A stretch of 64,000 nt of DNA from Xenopus tropicalis. Lineage: Eukaryota; Chordata; Amphibia; Anura; Pipidae. Positions 1 to 11,954 of this stretch are shown one piece after another. The stretch is from assembly GCF_000004195.4 (NCBI RefSeq), contig NC_030684.2, positions 109,035,429-109,099,428 of the forward strand. The letters are read 5' to 3'. Every line of letters begins with the position of its first letter. The stretch's first letter is position 1. The notes under the pieces were generated by a model. That model saw nothing but the letters and a program-made list of their open reading frames with translations. It made no database searches and was not told where the DNA came from. The translations under genes were made by a program, and so were the position numbers.

Positions 1-2175
1 CTTTTACGTCCTTTTTTTGACATGGGGCAGCTGTGGGTGCCTTCCCAGTCACTGGCCCTGGGCCTGCCTCTACCTGGGACACTCCGTATTCTTTATTGTG
101 GCATGGGGTCTTATATGGCAAACAAATCTATATTGATTGGAGTAGGTGCAGCCCTAGTAATAACACTGCGTTATGTTACGTTTGTAATGTTTTATATTTA
201 TCAGGTGTTAATATGCAAAGTAGGGTGCACATTTGGTTTGGTATTTTAATATTTGGCAGGATTTTTGTAGAGGATTTTTAGTAAGGTAACACCAGGACCC
301 CCTTCCCCACACCTCCCCCCATCACCCCTACTGATATTGGGAGAAACAGAATTCCAAGGCCTCTTTTCATTCCTCCCATTGCGCCCCATGGGAGTGAAGG
401 CTGGCCCTGGTGCAGTTGCAACCCTTATCCCCCTGGTGGTTGCACCACTGAGGATTTGCTATTCGGCAGAATGCAAGTAATGATGGATTCGGTGCATTCC
501 TGATATGACTGCTTGCATTTTAACTCCTACAGGTGCTTGTTTTTGACCCCAGATGTCCCATGGAGTGACATTTTATGAAAACATGGGAATTATAGAGCAA
601 GTATAACCCTTGCAAGTAACACCACTGCTTCTCTACGTGATTCTGCTCTATTCTATTAAACCAGTAGTGTGTCTACAATGATAATAGAATGATAACCAAA
701 CATTATCCAACTAGATATTTAGTCAGCAGTTTTTGTATGCTGAGGGATTTGCATTTTTGCAGCCTCAAGGGTAGAATGGGCAAGAGGGCAGCTTCTTCTG
801 TATGGTCATTAATTAATCATTAGTAATTATTAGTGCTTTATGGGATGTGAGCTCCGGCTGCCTAGACAAGGAATCCATGCTAATGATTTTATGGTACATC
901 TGATTGAGAGGTAACTTCTGCTGTTCTCCATGTGGAAATCCCCACATTGTGCCCAAAATCTGTTTTTGAAGCATCAAAGGAGTTCAGATCCTGATTAACC
1001 CTTTTTAAGCCGAATGGCTTGAGCGGAATACAAAACCCCCATGTTCTGCACTTTAATTAAAGTCGTGTTCTTGCAGCCTGGCTGAAAAGGACTATGCGAG
1101 GGAGTTGCCATAACGACACCAAATCTTTCTTGCCTTTTCTTGCTAATTCACTTCCCCTGTCTGTCTTGTCACTGATCCTTGGGACAGTTCTCTATCTGCT
1201 TGTCTCATTTCTATTCTTCCCAATCCTCCATACAATCTCACTTTCAGCCCTATCTCTTCCCCACACCCCATGTTTAACTTTGGGTTTGTTTGATTCCTTT
1301 CCTCCCCTCCTGCCAGAATTAAACAGGGAGTTTTTCAAAGGATTAAAGACTCTCTGGGCAAAAAATGCATGTACAGTTGGAGCAATTTCTCCAGATACTT
1401 CTGTATATCTGGATATTTATTTACAACTTCTATTCCAAGAATAAGTTGACATTTTTTTGGGCAATGGGCTACTCTGACAGAGTTTGTATATCTGAGATGG
1501 CCAGAGAGAGGGCAAAGGCAGTTAGATAGTGACTACAAATGTTCTGCTTTAGGCCGGTAACCCATAGCAACCATCAACAGTTAGCCTTCTAATTGTTATA
1601 GGTTATTATATTAGAGCAAACGTTGCTCCTGATTCAATATACTGTAGCTCCAAAGCTCAATATACAAGAAGCTGTATATATATATATATATCCATGGCAT
1701 ATATACACTATTTTTTTACCTCCCGTGTCCCTGATACTATGAAAGAAACATGCGGAAAGCCTAATGCAGCAGCACTGGTTCTGTCCCAATCAATACAACA
1801 AAAACAGAACTGTTCCAGAAAACAAACAGGGAACGTCATATGTGTACAAAATTCTGTATTTGGGAGCACATCTGATGTATATGGTAAGTTTTCCTTCAGG
1901 TGGTGCCACTCCCAGTTAGTGAAGTTCAGGTAGCAAAAGGGTGTCCAACCTACACACCTCCCTGACAAAGTGATGTGTGTAATTGTTTTCCATTTGGTAT
2001 GGCACAATAAAACTACTACACTGGTGTGGGTGCAGGTCCACCCTTTTCTACATGAATGTCATAATTGGCAACTGTTTTTGAAAAGTGACCAATTGCAGCG
2101 ATGAATTTCAATACTCTTGTCACCATCAGTTCTCCATAACCATGCACTGTCAGAACCACAACTATAAACTATGTT
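1..2175. other. Intergenic, no gene recognised
   Basis: No convincing exon is visible. Open frames are short, unconserved-looking and lack splice-site context. The stretch is AT-rich with poly-pyrimidine tracts near 1130-1300 and a short (TA)n run at about 1676-1692. If the mammalian order holds, the neighbour on this side should be mipol1, but I see none of it here. Confidence 0.5.
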
Positions 2176-2478
2176 ATACAGGTATGGGACCTGTTATCCT
2201 GAATGCTGAGGACCTAGGGTTTTACAAAAATCTCCATACCATAAATCTGCAAAAAAATTAATTTAAACATTTAATAAACCCAATAGGATTTGCCTCCAAT
2301 AAAAGTTATATTATATCTTAGTTGGTATCAAGTACAAGGTACTGTTTTATTATTAAGAAGAAAAAGGAAATCACTTTTACTAATTTGAATTATTTATTTA
2401 TAATGGACAGATGGTCTTTCTGTAATTTGGAACTTTCTGGATAATGGGTTTCTGGAAAACGCATCCCATACCTGTATA
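2176..2478. mobile_element. MITE with ACAGGTATGGGACCTG terminal inverted repeats
   Basis: The left end reads ACAGGTATGGGACCTG and the right end reads GCATCCCATACCTGT, which are inverted copies. Subterminal 'TTATCC' and 'GGATAA' blocks are also inverted. The interior is AT-rich and non-coding. TA dinucleotides flank both ends. A fragment of the same family (GGATAACGGGTTTCCGGATA) occurs near 44,090. It looks like a non-autonomous DNA transposon; superfamily not assigned. Confidence 0.6.
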
Positions 2479-2618
2479 TGGTAGGTGTGGCCCAGTTTGT
2501 GACAGTAAGGATACAATGAAATGCAATTAGAAGCAACACATGATTGACAACTGGCTGAATTTAAGCAGCTTTGTTTTTTTGCATAGTCCTGCAGCATGTG
2601 TTTTTATATGCTCCTTAT

Positions 2619-2776
2619 CAGGTCTGGACTGGGAGTCAAAATAGGCCCTGGCATCCCAAGTACACAGAGGCCCAACCAGCCCCCCCCACCAGCCCAGTAA
2701 ATAGTGAGTGTCTATGGCATCTTACAGCAGCCCCTCTGGCATTTGCCAGAATCTACAGATTGCCAGTCTGGGCCTG
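2619..2776. mobile_element. hAT-like MITE, copy 1 (CAGG...CCTG ends)
   Basis: Ends are CAGGTCTGGACTGG and, inverted, CAGGCCCAGACTGG. The same family recurs at 14,320-14,456 in opposite orientation with a perfect 8-bp target duplication, and at about 14,784. CAGG ends plus 8-bp duplications are typical of hAT elements. The duplication at this copy is degraded (both flanks end in TAT). Confidence 0.6.
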
Positions 2777-2779
2777 CCC

Positions 2780-3443
2780 CGTATTTCCCAACATGTCCCT
2801 TTAAGGCAGAAATACCCATATATAAACTCTGATTTGCCCTGAGGCCCCTAATCAATGAATTATTATGGATTATTATCATAGATAATAAAAACACTGTGCT
2901 TATGGCACCCTTTTAACCAAGAAGAAAAACAATGCAATAAAGTATATCTAATTCTGGAAATGCATAATATTAATGTAACATATACTGTAATTACTTGAAG
3001 GTCTGCCACCTCTTCTATGGTGTTCTGCAATGCCAAGCCCACTCTGTGCAACTATATAATGCCATGGAGTACTGACACCCCCTTCCAGTCACCCCACATT
3101 ATTTGCACAAAAGGTTTAAAACCTATGCCTTTTTTCTGAGGACCTTGTGTCCTACGTCACTTTTAGCGCTAATCAATCATAATGACAAAATAATGAGAAA
3201 CTTAGAACTTTCTAAAAAGTCCTTTCAGTCACGAATTGGCAAAATGCATTATTTTAGTCTTCAGCAAAGGTAAATAGGGTTGATTGATTGCTCCTCTTTA
3301 ATCAGCGGGCTCAGCTTTCTGACAAAGAATCTCAATATACAAGGATGGTTGCTGATCCAGTTTGCTAAAAACAGCTCGTGTTATATGATTTATCTTCCTT
3401 TCTATCAGTGTAAAGAATCTTCAGCCTACAAGATGTGTGCGTA
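2780..3443. other. Intergenic, nothing recognised
   Basis: AT-rich single-copy-looking DNA without a supported exon, RNA gene or clear repeat termini. Confidence 0.4.
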
Positions 3444-3447
3444 TTAA

Positions 3448-3994
3448 AGGGAAAATATACCCCACTTTTTGACATGAGCTCATTCAGTTGGGATTATGTA
3501 GAGAAGATACATAAACACTCTCTGAAGAAATAAATATAAATATTATTCCTATAAACACAGACATATCTGATTCTACAGACTGAAAGGAAACTATGATGAT
3601 GTCTCTGTGCTCGCAGGGACCAATTCCCCACCCCCTTTAGGCTCATGACATCATGCAACCCCTCCCCTGTCTTGTTCTATTGTAATGGATCCTGGGATTT
3701 GAAGTGTCTCTGCTTTCAAGAAAATCTTTGCACCACCCACTATGGAAAGTAGGGAGCTTTCAAGTTCCAGAATCCATAATTTCACAATGGAACAAAGTTA
3801 GTAAGGCATTGCATGATACCGTTAATCTAAAGTGGGTTGGGAAATGGTTTGTACAATTCAGGGATAGATTATCATGGTTTCCTTTGTCTGTGTAAAATAT
3901 TCATTGACATTAATATCTGGCAGTTCAGATAGTGTTTATGCACATCTTTTTTTCATAATCCCAACTGAATGTGTCAAAAATTTATATTTTCCCT
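3448..3994. mobile_element. T2-MITE-type hairpin element, TTAA target duplication
   Basis: TTAA at 3444-3447 and 3995-3998 flanks an element beginning AGGGAAAATATA and ending in its inverse. Inverted similarity continues inside: a CATTCAGTTGGGATTATG block and its reverse complement lie near each end. TTAA duplication with TTAAAGG ends is the signature of the T2-MITE group known from Xenopus. The short open frames inside are not genes. The right-hand TTAA is immediately followed by another TTAAAGGGG end, so a second element abuts it. Confidence 0.75.
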
Positions 3995-3998
3995 TTAA

Positions 3999-4580
3999 AG
4001 GGGATGTAAACCCAAAAATAAAATGTTGCCAGTGAAAGAATCTGTAATTGAAAGGAATTTATATTCATTAAAAAAAGTTCAGTGGTTTTAAAATGATCTA
4101 TAAATGTAAATGGTATTGAAAGCAGTTTTCGTCCATTTATATATTTACTGGACTGGTTATGTGTCTTGAAACACCGTAGCACAAGTCAGTCTTGCACGCT
4201 TCTTGACAGGTCTGTGAATCTTCTGGCTTTTGCTACATTGTTTAAAAAATTAAAAACCCACTTGGCAGAGAACAGAATGGGGCAGACAGATATTTCAGTT
4301 TTACTTACAAATAGCTTCAAAAATAAAGACAATCGGTAACGAATGAAAAGTTGCTTAGAATGACTTCACAGTAGACTGGGCCCTCCAAGTCTGTGTTTCA
4401 AATAAACACTATTTAAAACACTCAGTTTGACAAATTCTGCTCCCCAATAGGCAAAAACCCCTTGAAACATAAAGCCTGGGATGAAAGACCAAAATGGGCA
4501 TATTAAGAACTACAAAAAAGACAGACACTAAAGTCTGTGTGACTGCTTCCTCTGCTATCTCTGACTTGTAATCAAAAAGC
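3999..4580. repeat. Probable partial TTAAAGG-type element plus unassigned DNA
   Basis: Sequence after the shared TTAA (AGGGGATGTAAACCC...) has the same TTAAAGG start and resembles a diverged stretch at about 24,770-25,010 (ATGTTGCC, CAACTTTCC/AAGTTGCTTAGA motifs). I could not find a matching right terminus, so boundaries are uncertain. Confidence 0.35.
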
Positions 4581-4914
4581 TAGCGATGACCGAATCTGTC
4601 CCGTTTCACTTCGCCATGAAATTCGCGAAACAGCAAGAAATTTGCAAAACGCATTTGTCAAGTGATTTTTTTTTTGTCCTCTGCGTCTTTTTTTGTCACC
4701 TGTCTTTTTTTCCCCGTTTTTGACGCAACCAACATGCGATCGCGCCCCTTTTTGACGTGACCATACCCAATTTGACGTGCAACTAAATTTTTTATGGGCA
4801 CCAAATTTTTCCGCAGCAAATTTTTCACAGAGGTTTTGCTAAACAATTTGGCAATGGTGAAATGCGGAAATTCACTGCAAATCCATGCCTGGCGAAAAAA
4901 TTTGCTCATCACTA
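4581..4914. mobile_element. MITE with TAGYGATGA ends, rich in CGAAAT-like blocks
   Basis: The left end TAGCGATGACCGAA pairs with the inverse of the right end, TAGTGATGAGCAAATT. Subterminal GCGAAAC / TTTCGCC blocks are also partly inverted. A run of T-rich sequence with CG-containing 'TTGACG' motifs lies in the centre. Non-coding; probably a non-autonomous DNA transposon. A related start (TAGTGATGGGTGGG) occurs near 40,454. Confidence 0.5.
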
Positions 4915-4939
4915 CTCAAAGCCTATATTTCATTGTTAA

Positions 4940-5265
4940 GGGGGCCATACACGTAGCAATTACGATCTTTCCTGCGACCACTGATAGCAGGAAAGCTGGT
5001 TCATACCCTCCACTAACGTTCAGGGCTGAATCGTCCGATATGGAGGTAGAAACAATAGGAATTCTACCCCTATCTTAAAGATTCAGCCCCAAATGCTGCT
5101 TTTGCTCAGGCGCCTTCAATGGCGCCCAATCAAAATCATTTGTTCCACTGATCGACAAGACGGCTGATAGCCAAAACTTTCACAATATTGGTCGCCTCAT
5201 CAATCCGCTATACACGCACGAATACTCGTTTGGAAGATAATATCAGTGCATGTATGGCCAGCTTT
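4940..5265. mobile_element. Foldback repeat, 'GGCCATACACG' family
   Basis: GGGGGCCATACACGTAGC at the left and its inverse (GCATGTATGGCCAGC) at the right delimit a roughly 325-bp element. Related copies with the same inverted ends appear at about 30,651-31,022, 31,408-31,667, 32,964-33,262 and, diverged, 34,678-35,002 and 54,113-54,380. TTA(A/G) flanks suggest TTAA-targeting. Non-coding. Confidence 0.55.
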
Positions 5266-5269
5266 AGAG

Positions 5270-6426
5270 TGTCGCACAATAGCATGGACACCTCTGCTCA
5301 CCAATGGGCTGTTTAGGGTGGACAAGGTCCATATCACCAGGTTCCAGCCACTGGAACTGGAAGATTTAGAGATGTACCAGGAACAACCCCAGGCCCTCTA
5401 GCCCTGTTGGAATTTGCTGTAGTGCTTCTCTCTTGGAGTACAATGTCAGTAGTAATGCTATACATGTGGCTAACTCATGTAATCGGAATGAGACATTGCC
5501 TTTGTTTTCCTCTTAGGCATCCTCTCATCTTACTCTCCTCGCTTAACATGAAATGCAGAATAACCTGTAAATTATTATTATTGTTCATATATCATCACCA
5601 TTGGAACACGTTTGTTTGCCCTCATTACATCATCTTTCTAGCCATTACCATTTAAGCCTCAGCTATTTCTCAAACATTATTATCTGTAAGGTTCAGTGCA
5701 TTTAAGAAATTGTTGTATTTGGATTGTTTTCATGTGCATAATGTACTAGAATACCAAAAACTTGGGACACCTGGCCACATTCACTTTAGGGGCAGAAAGT
5801 GACATAACTGCACCCGTTTTAGAGACTGCTTGTTATTTTTATATGTATTACCTATTCTGATACTTGTTCTATTATATTTTTAGCCGTGGGTGTGTGAGAA
5901 TTTTTCTTTTTTGTCACATGGACCCTCGAGATGTGAGGCATTTTTTATAGCTGCTTTCTTCGTAGAAAGCTGCAGCCATAACAAGTGCTTGGAACAGCTG
6001 GCCCTTCTATCCAGTTTAATTCCAAGGGAGTTAGGCTGCCTGTGGTACAATTATGCTGTATGGGTGTGGGTTGCCACTATATACTATGTATTTGTTTCTG
6101 CATGTTAGTTAAAAACATTTTAACTATTTTGCATTTCAGCCAGAGCATCTCAATCCCGTCCCCCCTTTCTTCTCTTCCCAATGACAGTGACATGGGTGGG
6201 CATGTCAATGATGTAGGCGGGTGGGTCAATGACATGAGGGGCGGAGTTACGGAGTTGACTGTTGACTAGTGTTGCAGAATGGATTTTTGGGGGATCGGGC
6301 CAAAACAAGGTACAATTGAGCATTATATTTCTGGTAAATTTGTAGTATCTGCCCCAGCCTTGACTGCTTTTTTACCGGTTAGGCTAATAAAATACTGGCT
6401 GGGTGACAATTCTACCACATATAGCA
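5270..6426. other. Intergenic, nothing recognised
   Basis: No supported exon or clear repeat terminus. Short open frames here lack splice context and protein-like composition. Confidence 0.4.
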
Positions 6427-6587
6427 ATGACACATGGAGCTACTTGTAGCCAGCTACAAAATTGACAATAATGGTAATTGTCTCTATTTGTGTTGTAGCA
6501 CAGACAATTCTCAGTATTGTGTATGGCAGGGTTCTGGTGTTTTGAAGCCAAGAACCCTGCCAAGGCTACAAGTAGCTCCATGTGTCA
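6427..6587. mobile_element. Short foldback MITE, 25-bp perfect inverted ends
   Basis: ATGACACATGGAGCTACTTG at 6427 is repeated in inverse orientation ending at 6587; the perfect arms are about 25 bp and enclose about 110 bp. No target duplication is obvious, and the repeat can be extended by a few imperfect bases. Both arms produce a mirrored 'MELLVA' reading, which is an artefact of the palindrome. Confidence 0.6.
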
Positions 6588-6589
6588 TA

Positions 6590-8500
6590 GCCCTTATGGC
6601 GCATAGGTGTTTTCCTATATGTAAGATATCAGGTAGGTTAATTCAGAAGCACATCTGCCTGAGGATAGTTCCTCTATTACATATTCATGGATAGGGACTT
6701 TTACTTTTTGTTTGATTGCTGAGATATTTTTTAATACGTATTTGTCATCTACAGTCAATAATAAAGCTATACATATGTATAGAAATAAACTTAATATCTA
6801 ATGTATGGAGCTGTGTTTTGGTTCACCCCCCCTCTAATTCAGTTAAACAATAAGTCATAAGAAAAACAATTACGTTATACCATCTATGGGAACATTCAGA
6901 CATCTAGACAATTTTTTTAGGGGGCTTATTTCTAAAATAGCACTCTGGGTAATGAGAACATCCATATATATTAGTTAAGCGAAAAATCCTTATAAATTTT
7001 CTGTAGCATCCAATACAATTATATTTCTGCATTTTTTTTTTTAATGTTGCTGTAAATGTGTAATATGTAACACCAAATAAAGCTTCATCTTCATGTAAAG
7101 ACCATTATAAAAACACTATGAGCAATTTACAAGAAATAAAAGATCTGACTATGTAAATCGGAAGGCAGCATCCGTGTTTGTGTTGCATGCGTCGGCTTGG
7201 GTATACGTTTGAATCATGTATATAGGCCATGACACCATTAGAATATTGTCAAAGATTAAATAGATTTTACTTTGGCTTTCCTCAGGTCACACAGGGACCG
7301 TTGCATAGCAACCTAGTAAAATACTGTTTGCCTTTAAGCCACTGGGTATGATTATTCATTAAAGCTAATATTAGCTTTTATAATAAAAATAAATACAGTA
7401 ATAATAGGGTCTACTCCAAGAGATATTGCAGCTTATATGTATGTGCATATATATGATGGTTTCTGTGAATGTTACAGGCCCTGTTTATGTATATATATAT
7501 ATATATTATAGAAATACAGGATTATTCTATATCTTTGGATGGCGGTTTATCTGCAGATAGCGACGGTACACTAACTGTCATTCTAATTATTGCTAATAAA
7601 TGTATTTTCTGGCATTATCTTTTCTCTAGTCTAGTCCAATTGATCACAGTCTTGCCCACAGTAATATACATCCTGATCTCCACCTTCTATTGCCTGTGGT
7701 CTCCCCTGGGTGTGGGAGTCTTTCCTTAAATCCAGAAGATATTAAAGGCAAGCTGTTCAGTCATTTTGTAAGAGGTGGGGAGCAAGTCTAAGTCACTATC
7801 TGGGATATTCTCTTCTCAGACAAGGCAATAAAACAAGGATCAAACAAACTGGAGCTATTCAGAGGCTAAAAGAAGAAAACCTTTGAATGGAGTAACCTTG
7901 AAATTATCATCTTTGAGATGTCTGGGAGGAGGGCATGGGATCGTTTAAAGGCACAGTCCCTTTCCAAGGCTGATCAAATTCCCCTCTCTCAATGGTTAGC
8001 AGTATGCTTTTCTATTAAAAGTCTACTCCATCCATGCCGTTGAAAGATAACCGTATAAATAAAATGGAAAACTTGGGGTTTGCTGCATTACCTTCAGCCA
8101 GACCTACTCAATTTACCACCAATTCAAAAGAAAATGCTTGCTTTTAACAATATAAACAAAGAGGTACAGTTTCAAGGAGGTGAGGGCAAGTGGAATTGGA
8201 ATTGCCCCTCGGTGCTGTAAATATTAAATGGAAAATATAAGCATTAGCATTGCAGATCACTATAACATACATTACATATAACAGCCTATGTGTAAAACAA
8301 TACATGTTTCTATTAATAAGCAATATTGGAGATTCCCATATAAAAAAAACATACACATACATACATAATCTAGCACATACATGCTAGGTTAAATCAGTCA
8401 GTAATTAGAGGTCACTTATGTCTACATTTCTTACTTTTACAGTTAGAACCTGCATTATTTCCTGTTATGTGATCAGTTTTTGCCAATGCTGCACCTTTAA
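6590..8500. other. Intergenic, AT-rich
   Basis: No recognised exon. Contains a (TA)n run at about 7487-7506. From about 8330 to 8480 it holds a diverged copy of the repeat found intact at 9525-9664 and 12,090-12,240 (shared GCATTATTTCCTGT..GTGATC). Confidence 0.4.
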
Positions 8501-8900
8501 AAGGGGTTTTTCACCTATGAGTTCATTGTTAGTATGATGTAGAGAGTGATTTTCTGAGATCATTTGCAAATTGACTTCATTTCTTATTTGTTGTGATTTT
8601 TGAATTATCTAGCCTTTTGTTTAGCAGCTTTGCAGTTTCAGTAGCTTTCTAGTTGCTAGGGTACAAATTAACCTAGCAACCAAGCAGTGTTATGAAGGGG
8701 AGACTGGAAGATGAATAGGACAGAAACTGAACAAAAAGTTAAGTAACAAAAAGTAATAATAACAATGCAGCGATCTGGTATAAACACTGAAAAAAATGCC
8801 TTCTTTCTCCACATTTACCAGCAATTACACCAGTTGCCTTGTGCTGCTTTCCTAAGGGCGACAAAGCTATGTGTCATTTCCCTAATGGCGAACTACCTCT
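8500..8900. repeat. MITE-like repeat with internal GTTGCTAGGGTA / CCTAGCAAC foldback
   Basis: Starts TTTAAAAGGGGTTTTTCACC and ends around GGCGAACTACCTCTTTA. It contains AGTTGCTAGGGTACAA closely followed by its inverse CCTAGCAACCAAGCAG. Related blocks occur at about 35,890-36,290 and 42,690-42,850. Probably a TTAA-targeting hairpin element; exact ends not fixed. Confidence 0.45.
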
Positions 8901-9524
8901 TTATGGCATAACTAGGACAATGGAACTCGAATGAACTGACAGACAGATGGGTGGACATTAAAAACACCTTACCTCAACCCATAGGAGTAAGAGATCTCCC
9001 TTGACTACATAGAAAACACAGCCCCTGCTCCACAATCTCCCCCTATGTTTATCATACTCTCACTGCCAATTGAAACCTCAAATAAAAGGTGCTCCAAGCA
9101 TTCTCATTCCTATTCACAACAACCCTGAGTTTCCTCCAGGCTTGGTAACCCTAGGGTACAAGTGCTGGGCACAAAAGGGCATCAGGTCTACACCTAAGTT
9201 TATCAGCAAATTAGCTACGTGGGACCTGATTAAAGAAAATTTTGATCAGAACAGGATACATTTCAAAACTGGCCAATATGTCACTTTATAAAAACAATTC
9301 TATCCATAGCAACAGTTGGTTACTGTTTGTACATTTACTCCAATTCTACCTCAACACTACTTTTCTCCTTATTTCTGTCCATTCTTAACCCTTTCACCTA
9401 TTCTCCCCCTTCCTTACCTCTTTTTCGTTCTATCTAGATTCCATCTATCTGTATTCATAAATATTCTATGGTGAAATTTTTGAAAAACAAAAATAAAAAC
9501 AAAGTTGAAGAAAAAAAGGAAAAC
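8901..9524. other. Intergenic, nothing recognised
   Basis: Unassigned, low-complexity AT-rich DNA. The 73-codon open frame around 9,070 has no splice or homology support. Confidence 0.35.
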
Positions 9525-9664
9525 TAGGCACACATACATGCTAGGCCCCATCAGCCAATGAATGGGTGAAGTTCTGTCTTTTACCCCCACACTACTTCTT
9601 GTTACATTCAGAGCTGCATTATTTCCTGTCAGGTGATCTCTGGGGCAGCACACAGCCCATCACT
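9525..9664. repeat. Dispersed repeat, target of the 9,667-11,954 insertion
   Basis: About 140 bp highly similar to 12,090-12,230 (ATGGGTGAAGTTCTGTCT, CACACTACTTC, GCATTATTTCCTGTCA, TGATCTCTG, GCACACAGCCCAT). The repeat resumes after the inserted element as TAAATGGTGGCTG, matching AAAATGGTGGCTC in the other copy, so the two parts form one interrupted repeat. Confidence 0.7.
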
Positions 9665-9666
9665 AA

Positions 9667-11954
9667 GGGGCTGATTTACTAACCCACGAATCCGAATGGG
9701 AAAAATTCCGATTGGAAAACGAACATTTTGCGACTTTTTCGTATTTTTTGCGATTTTTTTCTTCGCCGTTATGACTCTTTCGTAAATTGACGCGACTTTT
9801 TCGTAACCATTACGACTTGCGCGAATTGTCGTGACTTTTTCGTAGCCGTTACGATTTGCTCGTATCTTGTTGCAACTTTTTCGTATTGAGCGCTCGTAAA
9901 CGGCGGGCAAAACTTTCAGACTTTGCATGATTTTGGAAACCTCTCATAGGACTCAATGGCACTCTGCAGCTCCAACCTGGCCCAAGGAAAGCCTCCCATA
10001 GGGCTCAATGGCACTCTGCAGCTCCAACCTGGCCCAAGGAAAGTCTCCCATAGGGCTCAATGGCACTCTGCAGCTCCAACCTGGCCCAAGGAAAGTCTCC
10101 CATAGGGCTCAATGGCACTCTGCAGCTCCAACCTGGCCCAAGGAAAGTCTCCCATAGGGCTCAATGGCACTCTGCAGCTCCAACCTGGCCCAAGGAAAGT
10201 CTCCCATAGGGCTCAATGGCACTCTGCAGCTCCAACCCGGCCCAAGGAAAGTCTCCCATAGGGCTCAATGGCACTCTGCAGCTCCAACCCGGCCCAAGGA
10301 AAGTCTCCCATAGGGCTCAATGGCACTCTGCAGCTCCAACCTGGCCCAAGGAAAGTCTCCCATAGGGCTCAATGGCACTCTGCAGCTCCAACCCGGCCCA
10401 AGGAAAGTCTCCCATAGGGCTCAATGGCACTCTGCAGCTCCAACCCGGCCCAAGGAAAGTCTCCCATAGGGCTCAATGGCACTCTGCAGCTCCAACCCGG
10501 CCCAAGGAAAGTCTCCCATAGGGCTCAATGGCACTCTGCAGCTCCAACCCGGCCCAAGGAAAGTCTCCCATAGGGCTCAATGGCACTCTGCAGCTCCAAC
10601 CTGGCCCAAGGAAAGTCTCCCATAGGGCTCAATGGCACTCTGCAGCTCCAACCCGGCCCAAGGAAAGTCTCCCATAGGGCTCAATGGCACTCTGCAGCTC
10701 CAACCTGGCCCAAGGAAAGTCTCCCATAGGGCTCAATGGCACTCTGCAGCTCCAACCTGGCCCAAGGAAAGTCTCCCATAGGGCTCAATGGCACTCTGTA
10801 GCTCCAACCTGGCCCAAGGAAAGTCTCCCATAGGGCTCAATGGCACTCTGCAGCTCCAACCTGGCCCAAGGAAAGTCTCCCATAGGGCTCAATGGCACTC
10901 TGCAGCTCCAACCCGGCCCAAGGAAAGTCTCCCATAGGGCTCAATGGCACTCTGCAGCTCCAACCTGGCTCAAGGAAAGTCTCCCATAGGGCTCAATGGC
11001 ACTCTGCAGCTCCAACCTGGCCCAAGGAAAGTCTCCCATAGGGCTCAATGGCACTCTGCAGCTCCAACCTGGCCCAAGGAAAGTCTCCCATAGGGCTCAA
11101 TGGCACTCGGCAGCTCCAACCTTGCCCAAGGAAAGTCTCCCATAGGGCTCAATGGCACTCGGCAGCTCCAACCTGGCCCAAGGAAAGTCTCCCATAGGGC
11201 TCAATGGCACTCGGCAGCTCCAACCTGGCCCAAGGAAAGTCTCCCATAGGGCTCAATGGCACTCTGCAGCTCCAACCCGGCCCAAGGAAAGTCTCCCATA
11301 GGGCTCAATGGCACTCTGCAGCTCCAACCTGGCCCAAGGAAAGTCTCCCATAGGGCTCAATGGCACTCTGCAGCTCCAACCTGGCCCAAGGAAAGTCTCC
11401 CATAGGGCTCAATGGCACTCTGCAGCTCCAACCCGGCCCAAGGAAAGTCTCCCATAGGACTCAATGGCACTCTGCAGCTCCAACCCGGCCCAAGGAAAGT
11501 CTCCCATAGGGCTCAATGGCACTCTGCAGCTCCAACCCGGCCCAAGGAAAGTCACCCATAGGGCTCAATGGCACTCTGCAGCTCCAACCCGGCCCAAGGA
11601 AAGTCTCCCATAGGGCTCAATGGCACTCTGCAGCTCCAACCCGGCCCAAGGAAAGTCTCCCATAGGGCTCAATGGCACTCTGCAACTCCAACCCGGCCCA
11701 AGGAAAGTCTCCCATAGGGCTCAATGGCACTCTGCAGCTCCAACCTGGCCCAAGGAAAGTCACGATACCGAAGCTTGAATGAATCCGAAACTTTCATACT
11801 TGGCGCGATGGCTACAAGTCGTAACGCTACGAAAAAGTCGTAAGGGCTACGAAAAAGTCGCGACAATTTCCGAAAAAATTGCAAAATACAGATCATTATG
11901 AAAAAAACGCATTCGGACGCTTTTCTGACGTTCGTGGATTAGTAAATGTTCCCC
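9667..11954. mobile_element. Harbinger-like non-autonomous transposon carrying an internal satellite
   Basis: Flanked by a 3-bp TAA duplication (9664-9666 and 11,955-11,957). The left end GGGGCTGATTTACTAACCCA matches the inverted right end GGGGAACATTTACTAATCCA (20 of the first 24 positions). TWA duplications with GGG-starting ends are typical of PIF/Harbinger elements. Both subterminal arms carry inverted, degenerate repeats of GACTTTTTCGTA. Almost all the interior is a 52-bp tandem array (separate entry). No transposase is present, so the element is non-autonomous. A related copy of the target repeat at 12,090-12,240 lacks the insertion and acts as an empty-site control. Confidence 0.8.
9952..11761. 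repeat. 52-bp tandem satellite, 35 units without a length change
   Basis: Unit begins CTCAATGGCACTCTGCAGCT and continues through GGCCCAAGGAAAGTCTCCC. Unit starts lie exactly 52 bp apart from 9952 to 11,720 (34 intervals, 1768 bp), so no indel is seen. Units differ by rare substitutions, chiefly AACCTGG versus AACCCGG; three neighbouring units (about 11,099-11,220) share CTCGGCAG in place of CTCTGCAG. Non-coding. The unit itself does not look like a hairpin. Confidence 0.95.

Noticed and set aside
1094..1444. 116-codon open frame with hydrophobic stretch
   Set aside because: No start context, splice sites or recognisable family; composition follows a pyrimidine tract.
8640..8690. X-box-like GTTGCTAGGGTA / CCTAGCAAC
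   Set aside because: It lies inside a dispersed repeat seen again at 36,090 and 42,810, the halves are separated by a spacer, and there is no promoter context.
9952..11761. CRISPR-like array
   Set aside because: Units are contiguous 52-bp repeats without unique spacers and lie in a transposon of a vertebrate genome.
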